Shown here: in pieces, positions 50,263 through 58,217 of the stretch
Numbering within the stretch: the stretch's first letter is position 1
Layout: each line of letters starts with the position of its first letter
Source of the DNA: JAKEGK01 sp050116575
Lineage (GTDB): Bacteria > Pseudomonadota > Gammaproteobacteria > SZUA-152
Direction: 5' to 3'
DNA length: 64,000 bases
Assembly: GCA_050116575.1 (NCBI GenBank)
Contig: JASFOJ010000003.1
Span: 1 to 64,000, forward strand
The notes under the pieces: model-generated
Database searches by the model: none
Told to the model about the DNA's origin: nothing
The model's input: only the letters and a program-made list of their open reading frames with translations
Program-made: the position numbers and the translations under genes

Positions 50263-52023
50263 TTATTTTCTGATTGTCACGTGCGTTCCATCGAAACGGT
50301 TAAACGTGAATACGACGTCGTTATCGGCAAATTCATTGTAGGTCTTGGCCAGTTCTGTTAACAGTGAAATCGCGTACTCTTCGCCCAGCACCATTCCCAG
50401 GTCGCCATCGGTTCGGTAATGCACGCCGGCAACATCGCGGCCCAGGGAGATGTTGCTGCCTAATTTGTTAAGCTCACCCTCGATAGTCAGCGCCGGTCCG
50501 TTATAAGGGACAAGTTCGGTGCCATCATCGTTGGGCATTACCGGGTTAGGGATAACAAAATCGCCATTGAAGAATGCCTTTAACATGGTTACCGCAGCGC
50601 CGGCCATCACCGCGTGTCCGGCAGGGTAAGTCGGGTGCAGCGGGCTGCCGGTGGCGCCGGCAACGGGTAGCAAATAAGAACCCGGGCCACCTTTGGTTGC
50701 AGCGTTCATGTCAAAAACGATATCGAGCGCTGGTGAGTTGAGTACATCCGGATGGATGGGATATTCAATATCGACCTTGGTTAAATGGTTATGAACGCGA
50801 CCAAAAAAGACTTCCGGCCGCGCGCGGCGATGCACCAGCCACTTTTGGAACCAGGCAACGTTTTGTGAACCCATGGCAACGCGGCCAATGAAATCCAGCG
50901 CATGGTTGTTGCCAAACAGGGGGCTGCGGGATTCCGCTGATGCATCTTTGTAAGGGTCATTGGGATCGTAAGCCCCCGCCCCATAACCGCGAATAATACG
51001 TGTGGCGCCCAGATAAGCCTGATAGACAAAGTCCTTTAACACAAATTCCGCCATCGCGCGGCCGCTATACAGGTAACGTCCATCTGCTTCATACTCTTTT
51101 GCGGCAGCCTCACCGCTGAGTTTGCCGCCACGTTGGATCAGCAACCAATCTTCGTATTTTGTCAGATAGTTGTTTTTAACGTTGGCCGTTGGCACTTTAT
51201 ACTTTTGTTCCACCGTCGTGGCACCGTACGGTATGGGTTGTAACAGGAACTGAGAAATGTAGGGGCCAACCGTCTCTCCAACACCAATGCCACGGAACAG
51301 GGTTTGTGGTGTGACACGATTGCCGTTCTTGGTAGGGCCGCGGTAATCTTTCATTTGCGTCAGGTCTTTCGCTGCGGCCTTAATGAGCGGGTCCGTATCA
51401 TAGCGACTAAACGGTACATCACGAGTGATGGCCTGCCATAATACTTCGATGGCATCCGATGCCTGCCAGGCACTGTCAAAGGCCGGTGCCGCAGGCATGG
51501 CGTATGAATGCGAATCCTTGCCTTCCATGAAATAGGTGTAGGCAGCTTGCGGATTACGCAATCCCAGTACCGCTTCATCGGCCAGTTGGATAGCATCGAA
51601 GTCACCTGGGTCACCCGATTTCAACGCGTTGATCAGGCTTTGGTAGGCATCGGGATCGACTATACCATTCTCATCATGGGGCAGGCCCTTGGTGTAGCTG
51701 TTGATATGGTCTGGATATATTGTTTCATCGTTGTTGTGCGGGTGCGCCAGCAACGGTTCATTGTAATTGTGTTCCGCGGCCTGCAATCGCAGATTGAAAG
51801 CTTCCAATGCGCGTTGTTCCGGAGTCAAAGGGCCAATGACTTCTGCAGAGACAGTCATGGGCAAACCGGTGAGTAGTATTAAGGCGGGTAATATGGAACA
51901 GAAACGTCCGTTATGGTGGTGCCGGCCGGAAAAAGCCAGCCAGCTTTTCGTTGCAAGGAAAAGTTTTTTGATTGTTAACTTATATCTATCGAATTTTAAT
52001 GTGCCTGTCGTTTTGTAAAACAT
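50263..52023 (-). CDS. Algal-type vanadium-dependent haloperoxidase (bromoperoxidase-like)
   Basis: The 586-residue protein has a long N-terminal region and a hydrophobic signal segment (about 41-60), so it is probably exported. The vanadate pocket is visible: Lys394 and Arg402 in KWLVHRRARPE, Gly469-His470 in PTYPAGHA, Arg529 and the vanadium His535 in GRDVAGVHYRTDG. Spacings (8 and 6) agree with the algal bromoperoxidase. A His stands 7 residues before His470 (His463), as in bromoperoxidases; chloroperoxidases have Phe there. The serine usual before Gly469 is Ala468. Using H2O2 it would oxidise bromide or iodide. GGGAG 8 bases before the ATG at 52023 sets the start. Confidence 0.9.
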   Translation of the reverse strand: MFYKTTGTLKFDRYKLTIKKLFLATKSWLAFSGRHHHNGRFCSILPALILLTGLPMTVSAEVIGPLTPEQRALEAFNLRLQAAEHNYNEPLLAHPHNNDETIYPDHINSYTKGLPHDENGIVDPDAYQSLINALKSGDPGDFDAIQLADEAVLGLRNPQAAYTYFMEGKDSHSYAMPAAPAFDSAWQASDAIEVLWQAITRDVPFSRYDTDPLIKAAAKDLTQMKDYRGPTKNGNRVTPQTLFRGIGVGETVGPYISQFLLQPIPYGATTVEQKYKVPTANVKNNYLTKYEDWLLIQRGGKLSGEAAAKEYEADGRYLYSGRAMAEFVLKDFVYQAYLGATRIIRGYGAGAYDPNDPYKDASAESRSPLFGNNHALDFIGRVAMGSQNVAWFQKWLVHRRARPEVFFGRVHNHLTKVDIEYPIHPDVLNSPALDIVFDMNAATKGGPGSYLLPVAGATGSPLHPTYPAGHAVMAGAAVTMLKAFFNGDFVIPNPVMPNDDGTELVPYNGPALTIEGELNKLGSNISLGRDVAGVHYRTDGDLGMVLGEEYAISLLTELAKTYNEFADNDVVFTFNRFDGTHVTIRK

Positions 52024-52376
52024 ACTTTCTGCTCCCTGAAAATAATTGTTGGTGTTAATACAAAAGCAGGACGGCGAGCGGAAATTGATCGTTATTAAAC
52101 TCTGACAATAGCTCCCTGCCAAAGATGGAAAGTAGCTTATTGCGGTAGCTAGCACAAGTAAACAACTATGGACTTATGTGGCTAAGTGTGGCTATTTTCA
52201 GTTCAATTGAGTGGCGTATAAACACGCTGGATCAAATAGTAGGCATGTCTTAAAGAATTGTTTAAATTGTAACGTCAATGACAATTTGATACCGATTAAA
52301 TTCGTTGGAGTGATAAGCGGTGAGTCTTAGGTCAGGTGTAATGCACTTGATGTAGCAGCTACTGATTGTGCTTACC
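52024..52376. other. Region between haloperoxidase and gpmA
   Basis: No gene is seen. It should hold the haloperoxidase promoter near 52030-52200. AAATTGT at 52264-52270 and ACAATTT at 52281-52287 are perfect 7-base arms with a 10-base spacer; AT-rich and possibly chance. Confidence 0.3.
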
Positions 52377-53135
52377 TTATTGTTGAACGCTCAAATATCG
52401 CCAATGTAACGGTTCGCCATCGGATTTGAAGGTATAAATAATCGGTTGTCCCGTAGGAATCTCAAAATCTTCCACTTGATCGACGCTAAGTTGTGCCAGA
52501 TCCATGATCAATGCGCGAAAAGTATTGCCGTGACCGCTAATGAGTATGCGCTGCCCCTGTTGTATTAACGGCGCGATCCGTTCTTGCCAGAATTGCACGA
52601 CGCGGGCGCGTGTTTGCGCGAGGTTTTCAACATCCGGTAACACAGCGGGATCGATGTCTTTATAGAGTGGATCATTGACCGGATGTGACGGGTCGGTGCG
52701 TGGCAACGGTTGGGCCTTGTCTTCATAGCCGCGCCGCCAGCGCCATACCTGGTGTTCGCCCACGCGCGCCGCTTCCTCGGCCTTGTTAATGCCTTGCAGC
52801 TGACCATAATGGCGTTCGTTCAACCGCCAGTCCTGAAATTGCGGCACGTTCGGTTGGCCGATTATTTCAAGGATGACATCCAGGGTTTGTTTGGCTCGTG
52901 CCAGCCGGGAACAGAATGCAATGTCAAAATGATAGTGGTGTTGTTGCAGCAATTTTGCCGCGCGCCTGGCTTCGTCCAGTCCGGCCTGGGTGAGGGGAGG
53001 ATTGGCCCAGCCGGTGAAACGGTTTTCCAGGTTCCACTGGCTCTGGGCGTGACGGATCAGGACAACGTCTATGGTTGTCTCTTTATCGTGTTTATTGTTT
53101 GTCTTAGTGGTGTCGTTTGAATGTTCGTTATTCAT
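52377..53135 (-). CDS. gpmA: 2,3-bisphosphoglycerate-dependent phosphoglycerate mutase
   Basis: Interconverts 3- and 2-phosphoglycerate. The 252-residue protein has NRFTGWANPPLTQAGLDEAR, RLNERHYGQLQGINKAE, WRRGYEDKA and the second catalytic His in SGHGNTFRALIMDLA, as in GpmA. The N-terminal histidine motif reads LIRHAQSQWN, while the family has RHGES; Gly to Ala and Glu to Gln are changes beside the phospho-His. A polar, Asn/Thr-rich extension of about 20 residues precedes the enzyme. It follows the GNAT and gor genes on the same strand. Activity is likely but the motif change is worth testing. Confidence 0.9.
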   Translation of the reverse strand: MNNEHSNDTTKTNNKHDKETTIDVVLIRHAQSQWNLENRFTGWANPPLTQAGLDEARRAAKLLQQHHYHFDIAFCSRLARAKQTLDVILEIIGQPNVPQFQDWRLNERHYGQLQGINKAEEAARVGEHQVWRWRRGYEDKAQPLPRTDPSHPVNDPLYKDIDPAVLPDVENLAQTRARVVQFWQERIAPLIQQGQRILISGHGNTFRALIMDLAQLSVDQVEDFEIPTGQPIIYTFKSDGEPLHWRYLSVQQ

Positions 53136-53163
53136 TATGATTTTTCTTAATTGATTTGTTGTT

Positions 53164-53661
53164 TTACTTTGATCGTTTTAGCGATTTCCAGTAACGGTGC
53201 GCGTAATCGCGACCGGTATGTTGTACTTCCAGCCGTTGCATGCCTTGCGCGGTAAAAAACCCGGTCGCGCCGGTTTGTGCCTTGACCAGCAGGCCGTCGT
53301 AGTTTTTATCAACGGCTGCTTGTTCCGCAGTCCGGAATAACTGGGTGCCGATACCGCGGTAATGGCGCGCCGGGTCCACGTAAATGCCGTGCAACAATAA
53401 TCCATCGACGCCTGGCGGCGCATCCCTGGGGTCGGCATGCTCCCAGGCAGCCACGCCAACGATATTGTGTTGTTTATCCTCGGCAACCAGCAGCTCGATG
53501 GTCTGCAGGTCGTGCTCGTGATAACGGTAACTGGGCAGCGACAGGCGTTTCACCCGTTCCGGCAGATCCCAGGTCATCACCGCGGCGTCAATAATTTTAT
53601 TGACGGCGTCAAGGTCAGCGATGCCGGCTCTACGCAATATTATTGTGTCGTCTATTGTCAT
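53164..53661 (-). CDS. GNAT-family N-acetyltransferase
   Basis: The 165-residue protein, started at 53661 (its first 32 bases overlap the end of gor), has the GNAT core: ILRRAGIADLDAVNKIIDAA, VGVAAWEHAD, then LLLHGIYVDPARHYRGIGTQL with the acetyl-CoA pyrophosphate loop RHYRGIGTQL. VKAQTGATGFFTAQGMQRL follows. The substrate cannot be told. Cotranscription with gor upstream and gpmA downstream is likely. Confidence 0.87.
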   Translation of the reverse strand: MTIDDTIILRRAGIADLDAVNKIIDAAVMTWDLPERVKRLSLPSYRYHEHDLQTIELLVAEDKQHNIVGVAAWEHADPRDAPPGVDGLLLHGIYVDPARHYRGIGTQLFRTAEQAAVDKNYDGLLVKAQTGATGFFTAQGMQRLEVQHTGRDYAHRYWKSLKRSK

Positions 53662-55090
53662 CCTGTAACTGGCGCAGCTGCCGCCATTCATTGCCGCCGT
53701 CGATATCTACAGTATCGCTCACCGGCATGCAACCGGGTCCCGGTGCTTTCATGGTGACCAGTTCCTCGGCGCTACTGGGATGAATGGCGATCGTAGTGTC
53801 AAAGTCCGCCTTGGTGGCGCCCATTTTAACGGCCACGGCAAAGCCTTGTAACATTTCATCGGCATTGTCGCCGATTATATGAATTCCCACGACTTTCTCG
53901 TCGGGGCCGGCGCATACCAGTTTCATCGCCGTGGTTGAGCCATGGGCTGCGAGGGCGTAGCGCATGGGCGTAAAGTTGCTTTGATAGATCGTGACATTAT
54001 CGCCATAGCGTGCAACGGCCTGTGCTTCACTCAGGCCGACTGTCCCCACCGGCGGGTGCGAAAATACCACAGTGGGCACGTTTTCATAGTCCACCTTACT
54101 GTCTTTCTTGCCGTTAAACAGCCGGTCAGCCAGTTTGCGCCCCGCGGCAATGGCAACGGGTGTTAACGGCATTTTGTCCGTAATATCGCCGATGGCGTAA
54201 ATACCAGGTACGTTAGTGTTCTCGTATTCATCCACGGGTACAACTCCGTTTTGCAGGGTATTAACACCAGCGGCATCCAGGTTCAAGCGTTGGGTGTTGG
54301 CGCGGCGTCCCACGGCCCAAATCACGCTGTCAAACGCGCCGAAACTGTTGCCCTGCGTCGACGAGACAATGAGGCCTTCGGCGCTATTGGATAAGGTGGA
54401 AACCTGAAAACCGGTTTGCAGCCGGATACCGTGCTGTTGCATTTCGGTGTTAAGCGTGTCACTGATCATGGTATCGAAACGTTCCATGATGCGCTCGCCT
54501 TTGGCGATTAACGTGACGTTTGACCCCAATGCCTGTAAAACACCGCTGAGTTCGACGCCAATATAACCGCCGCCAATAACCGCCACCCGTTTGGGTTGTT
54601 CGCGCAACTGGAAAAAGCCATCAGAAGTTATGCCCAGTTCGGCGCCCAGCACCTGCGGTACTATAGGTTCACCGCCTGTTGCGATGACAATGTGGTCCGC
54701 GCTATAAATTTCGCCGTTCACTTCAACAGTGTTGGGACTGGTGAACCGGGCGTAACCCTGGATCGGAGTAATGCCGGTTTCTTCCAGGTAACCTTCCCAG
54801 TATCGGTTGATACTCCCAATATAGTTGTCCCGGCCACGCACCAGTTGTGCCCAGTCGGTGGCCTCGCGGCTCGCCGGAATACCAAAGCCCGATGCGTCGT
54901 CCACGGCGTGTGCCAGATTCGCGGCATACCACATAACCTTTTTTGGCACGCAGCCGTTGTTAACACAGGTACCGCCCATTTTGTTCGCTTCAACGACGGC
55001 CACCTTTTTGCCGTATTGGGCGGCTTTTTCGGCAACCGCCAGGCCTCCGCTGCCGCCGCCAATAGCAATAAGGTCAAAATGTTTCGTCAT
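53630..55090 (-). CDS. gor: Glutathione (or glutathione amide) reductase
   Basis: The 486-residue flavoprotein has the FAD motif GGGSGG, redox cysteines 42 and 47 (GGTCVNNGCVPKK), a second nucleotide fold at about 173, the FAD motif GIYAIGDI and the C-terminal catalytic His in HPSSAEELVTM. The cofactor pocket differs from NADPH-type Gor: GGGYIG has Gly178 where E. coli has Ala179, and Lys197, Gly198, Glu199 and Glu203 stand where Arg198, Lys199, His200 and Arg204 bind the 2'-phosphate. This favours NADH, as in glutathione amide reductase of Chromatium. The C-terminus extends about 36 residues beyond E. coli Gor. It lies downstream of the Prx-Grx gene. Confidence 0.9.
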   Translation of the reverse strand: MTKHFDLIAIGGGSGGLAVAEKAAQYGKKVAVVEANKMGGTCVNNGCVPKKVMWYAANLAHAVDDASGFGIPASREATDWAQLVRGRDNYIGSINRYWEGYLEETGITPIQGYARFTSPNTVEVNGEIYSADHIVIATGGEPIVPQVLGAELGITSDGFFQLREQPKRVAVIGGGYIGVELSGVLQALGSNVTLIAKGERIMERFDTMISDTLNTEMQQHGIRLQTGFQVSTLSNSAEGLIVSSTQGNSFGAFDSVIWAVGRRANTQRLNLDAAGVNTLQNGVVPVDEYENTNVPGIYAIGDITDKMPLTPVAIAAGRKLADRLFNGKKDSKVDYENVPTVVFSHPPVGTVGLSEAQAVARYGDNVTIYQSNFTPMRYALAAHGSTTAMKLVCAGPDEKVVGIHIIGDNADEMLQGFAVAVKMGATKADFDTTIAIHPSSAEELVTMKAPGPGCMPVSDTVDIDGGNEWRQLRQLQDDNRRHNNIA

Positions 55091-55154
55091 ATGGTTTACC
55101 TTTGTCGTTTATTTTAACAATTTTTGATTAAGTACTGGCCCGTCACTCCGGCGG

Positions 55155-55177
55155 AAAAGGTGGGCTGGATGCCCACC
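55155..55177 (-). terminator. Hairpin between the Prx-Grx gene and gor
   Basis: On the minus strand GGTGGGC and GCCCACC (55159-55177) pair perfectly around a 5-base loop and are followed by TTTTCC. It lies about 50 bases after the Prx-Grx stop, so the two genes may be transcribed separately or by partial readthrough. Confidence 0.6.
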
Positions 55178-55227
55178 CCTTCCTTCATTGTCAAGGCGCT
55201 GTTTTGTGACAGCGATGTCTGCTCCTG

Positions 55228-55977
55228 TTAAGCAGCATCTTTACGGGTATCAGACAAGTACTTGTCCAGGGCTTCCGAGTCGCCGATATATTCACCGTTG
55301 ACGAACACCTGGGGATAGGTTTCCTTGCCGGTTACCGCGCGCAAGGTGCGTTCAGTCGTGGCATTATTTGCCTCGATTTCCTCGAACTCAATGCCATGGT
55401 CAATTAACATTGCCTTGGCTTTGGCGCAATAAGGGCAACCTTTCTTGGTGAATATGGCAACGTCAGCCGATTTTTCCGCCTGCGGGTTAATGTAATTGAG
55501 CATGGTGTCCGCATCGGATACTTCAAACGGGTCACCCGGTACACTGGGTTCGATAAACATCTTTTCGATGACGCCGTCCTTGACCAGCATGGAATAACGC
55601 CAGGAACGTTTGCCAAAGCCCAAATCATCCTTGTTAACCAGCATGCCCATGCCCTCGGTAAACTCGCCGTTACCGTCGGGGATAAAGACGATGTTGTTGG
55701 CGTCCTGGTCCTTCTTCCATTCGTTCATGACAAATGTGTCGTTAACCGATACGCACACAATGGAGTCCACGTCGTTGGCGTAAAAACTCGGTGCCAGCTG
55801 GTTAAACCGCGGCACGTGGGACGATGAACACGTGGGTGTAAAGGCGCCCGGCAAGGAGAAAACCACCACTGTTTTACCACTGAATATCTCGTCAGTAGTA
55901 ACATCTTTCCATTCGTTGTTGTGACGGGTTTTAAACGTTACTTGCGGTACACGCTGTCCTTCTCTGTTTTCTAACAT
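55228..55977 (-). CDS. Peroxiredoxin-glutaredoxin fusion (glutathione or glutathione amide peroxidase)
   Basis: The 249-residue protein joins a Prx5-type peroxiredoxin (about 1-160) to a glutaredoxin (about 170-245). The peroxidatic Cys is in LPGAFTPTCSSSHVPRF (about Cys 49), and the glutaredoxin site is GCPYCAKAK (CPYC, about 182-185) with TYPQVFVNGEYIGDSEAL. Such hybrids reduce H2O2 and alkyl peroxides with glutathione; in Chromatium the same architecture (GarB) uses glutathione amide with the NADH-type reductase GarA. The gor gene next to it supports that pairing. GGAG lies 7-10 bases before the ATG. Confidence 0.94.
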   Translation of the reverse strand: MLENREGQRVPQVTFKTRHNNEWKDVTTDEIFSGKTVVVFSLPGAFTPTCSSSHVPRFNQLAPSFYANDVDSIVCVSVNDTFVMNEWKKDQDANNIVFIPDGNGEFTEGMGMLVNKDDLGFGKRSWRYSMLVKDGVIEKMFIEPSVPGDPFEVSDADTMLNYINPQAEKSADVAIFTKKGCPYCAKAKAMLIDHGIEFEEIEANNATTERTLRAVTGKETYPQVFVNGEYIGDSEALDKYLSDTRKDAA

Positions 55978-56027
55978 TTGTATCTCTCCTGTTTAAGGTT
56001 TAAGTTGATTACACAAAATTTCCTGTT

Positions 56028-56231
56028 TTAAACCGTTACTGTGTTGCGGCCGTGAATTTGTGAATTTTCCCGGCGCTTCCAAACCAATTCGTGAAAGTAG
56101 TAAGCGACGGTGTTAATCATGGGTTCAATCAGGGCAATGGCGCCGCCTACCATGACGCTGCCGGTCATGAGGTAACCCACCGTAAACGCGACGGTGAAGT
56201 GAACGATGGCGAATGAAACTGTTTTGTTCAT
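56028..56231 (-). CDS. DUF2061 membrane protein
   Basis: The 67-residue protein, started at 56231 behind CGGAG, has two hydrophobic helices. The sequence VHFTVAFTVGYLMTGSVMVG then ALIEPMINTVAYYFHELVWK fits the short DUF2061 family, whose conserved Glu-Pro, Asn, His-Glu and Trp are present. Its function is unknown. It lies 50 bases before the Prx-Grx gene on the same strand and may be transcribed with it. The open frame to 56282 has no better start. Confidence 0.87.
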   Translation of the reverse strand: MNKTVSFAIVHFTVAFTVGYLMTGSVMVGGAIALIEPMINTVAYYFHELVWKRRENSQIHGRNTVTV

Positions 56232-56395
56232 TGGTTTGACTCCGTTGCTCCTTGGTTTAAATACAATATAGAGACGGATCATCGATAAAGGAAATCGAAT
56301 GTTATTATTGTATTGATAGGTAATGCCTATCTTGTAAGGTATTGATTATCAGTAAGTTATGTTATTTTGAAAGTGGCTGTAGGTCCGGGGAGGGA

Positions 56396-57214
56396 TTAAC
56401 GCAAGCGGCGGGACACGCCGGTGCGGTGTAAAATGGTGGTGGCGATTTCTTCAATGGATATGTTGCTGGTATCGAGAAATGATAGCTTTTCAACCTGAAA
56501 AATGCTTTCCGCGGCGCGCACCTCGGTCTGGCATTGCTTGATAGATGCATAGTTGCTGTCGGCAATACGCTCTTGCCGGATCTGATGCAGGCGAGCCGGC
56601 TCGATGGTAAGCGCGAATAACTTTTGGCGGAACTCGGAGAGTGTTGCAGGAAGTTTACCGCGGTCAAAATCGTCAGCGGTCAGCGGATAATTGGCCGCCA
56701 TAATCCCGTACTGCAGCGCCAGGTAAAGACAAGTGGGTGTTTTGCCGCAACGGGATACCCCGACCAGGATAATGTCCGCGTCGGAATAGCTTGCGGGATT
56801 GGCGCCGTCGTCGTTTTTCAATGCAAAGTTAATGGCATCGATTCGTGTTTTGTAATTACCGGTTTCCCGTACACCGTGAGCCCGGCCGATGGCGGTGGCT
56901 GCGGGAGTATGCAGTTCCTGTTCGAGGCGATCTAAAAACGTATCAAAGAAGTCGATAAACAACGCATTACATTGAGAGATGATCTCGCGTTCTTCGCGGT
57001 TAATCATGGTGCTGAAGACCAGTGGCTTGCAACCGTCCCGTTGCGCGGTCTGATTAATGGTTTGTAGAGCCTGGCGCGCTTTATCCGGCGTGTCAACATA
57101 GGGAATCATGGTGTGGTCGAACGCCTGGTTATCGAACTGGGTGAGCAGTCCGTGTCCCAACACTTCGGCGGTAATACCGGTTCTGTCAGAGATGTAAAAG
57201 ACGCTGCGTTTCAT
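56396..57214 (-). CDS. ppsR: PEP synthase regulatory protein (kinase/pyrophosphorylase)
   Basis: Bifunctional DUF299 protein that phosphorylates (with ADP) and dephosphorylates the active-site threonine of PEP synthase, switching gluconeogenic PEP formation. The 272 residues have the start VFYISDRTGITAEVLGHGLL and the nucleotide loop LVGVSRCGKTPTCLYLALQ (P-loop-like, about residue 153), with ANYPLTADDFDRGKLP after it. No ppsA is in the window; in E. coli the two genes are divergent neighbours. The upstream gene (FHA protein) is 53 bases away, so cotranscription is possible. Confidence 0.95.
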   Translation of the reverse strand: MKRSVFYISDRTGITAEVLGHGLLTQFDNQAFDHTMIPYVDTPDKARQALQTINQTAQRDGCKPLVFSTMINREEREIISQCNALFIDFFDTFLDRLEQELHTPAATAIGRAHGVRETGNYKTRIDAINFALKNDDGANPASYSDADIILVGVSRCGKTPTCLYLALQYGIMAANYPLTADDFDRGKLPATLSEFRQKLFALTIEPARLHQIRQERIADSNYASIKQCQTEVRAAESIFQVEKLSFLDTSNISIEEIATTILHRTGVSRRLR

Positions 57215-57266
57215 GGCTGTTGGTCAGGGTCTGTTCCATTGTAACCTTATACAGACAAAATCCAGA

Positions 57267-58217
57267 TTAACCTTTGTCCTCGTCAGTGAACAAGGCTTCG
57301 CTGTCCTTTAGAAATTCATCCAGATTCTTGCTGCCTGATACTTTGATATAGGGAGGTTTCAGGTGCGCCGGATAATCCGGACTGGCAATGAATTCAGGTT
57401 GATTAACATATTGCATGAACAATCCCACCAGTAAAATGGACCACGCCACGGCATGGCTGGTGGCCAAACTGGTGTGTTTGTTGAGATTGGTGCTGTTGGT
57501 CAGGTTAATGTAAAACATGAAGGCCAGTGACAAACCAACCACGACAAGTTCAATAATGGTGGCTGGCAGGTTGTTATTGACATTATAGGTGAGATATTCT
57601 CCGCCATTGGCGATCAGCAGGGAAAGGGTAAATACCATGATTGCGGCGATAAAATGTGGAAAGAACGATGCACGATGGACAATGACCCGCCCTACGAACG
57701 CCCATATACCCGCCCAGGCGAGCGCAAAAATAAACGTCGGCAAGGCACTGGCAAACAGTTTTTCAAACCCCGTTGTTTTGGTGGTACCCAGTTGGGCATT
57801 AATCAGCAACGCGGCGAGAGCAATCACAATGGTGGTTGCTGATACCATGGGGCGTGAAATAATCGTGGGCAGTGTGGCCCGGGCCGGCAATAAATGAGTC
57901 TGTGCAACGGGGTGATCTGGCGCTAACAGTCGCAGCCGTGTCCGGCCCAGCACAACGTCGTCGCCGGAAACCAATTGGTTGTCCCGCGATTGTGCGGTAC
58001 TGGCTTTCAGTTTAATGCCGTTGTCGCTGTTTAAATCTTCGACCCGCCAGCCGTCCTCGGCTTCATGGATCACGATATGCTCAGCAGAAACGTAAGGATC
58101 ATCCAGGATCAGGTCATTGTCATAGCCGCGGCCGGCCGTTACCGGCAAGTGGTCGAATTTGTGCCGGTTGGTTACGTGACCCAGGCGGTTAATTTCTTCA
58201 ATGATTACGGTTGCCAT
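57267..58217 (-). CDS. FHA-domain membrane protein
   Basis: The 316-residue protein has an N-terminal cytoplasmic FHA domain (about 20-100). Its phosphothreonine-binding residues are visible: GRGYDNDL, DDPYVSAEHIVI (Ser and His) and EDLNSDNGIKL (Asn). After a linker come about four membrane helices (135-255, e.g. SATTIVIALAALLINAQLG and FPHFIAAIMVFTLSLLIANG). It would bring Thr-phosphorylated proteins to the membrane. Its start overlaps the end of the upstream protease gene by 13 bases, so the two are coupled. No Ser/Thr kinase is in the window. Confidence 0.9.
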   Translation of the reverse strand: MATVIIEEINRLGHVTNRHKFDHLPVTAGRGYDNDLILDDPYVSAEHIVIHEAEDGWRVEDLNSDNGIKLKASTAQSRDNQLVSGDDVVLGRTRLRLLAPDHPVAQTHLLPARATLPTIISRPMVSATTIVIALAALLINAQLGTTKTTGFEKLFASALPTFIFALAWAGIWAFVGRVIVHRASFFPHFIAAIMVFTLSLLIANGGEYLTYNVNNNLPATIIELVVVGLSLAFMFYINLTNSTNLNKHTSLATSHAVAWSILLVGLFMQYVNQPEFIASPDYPAHLKPPYIKVSGSKNLDEFLKDSEALFTDEDKG

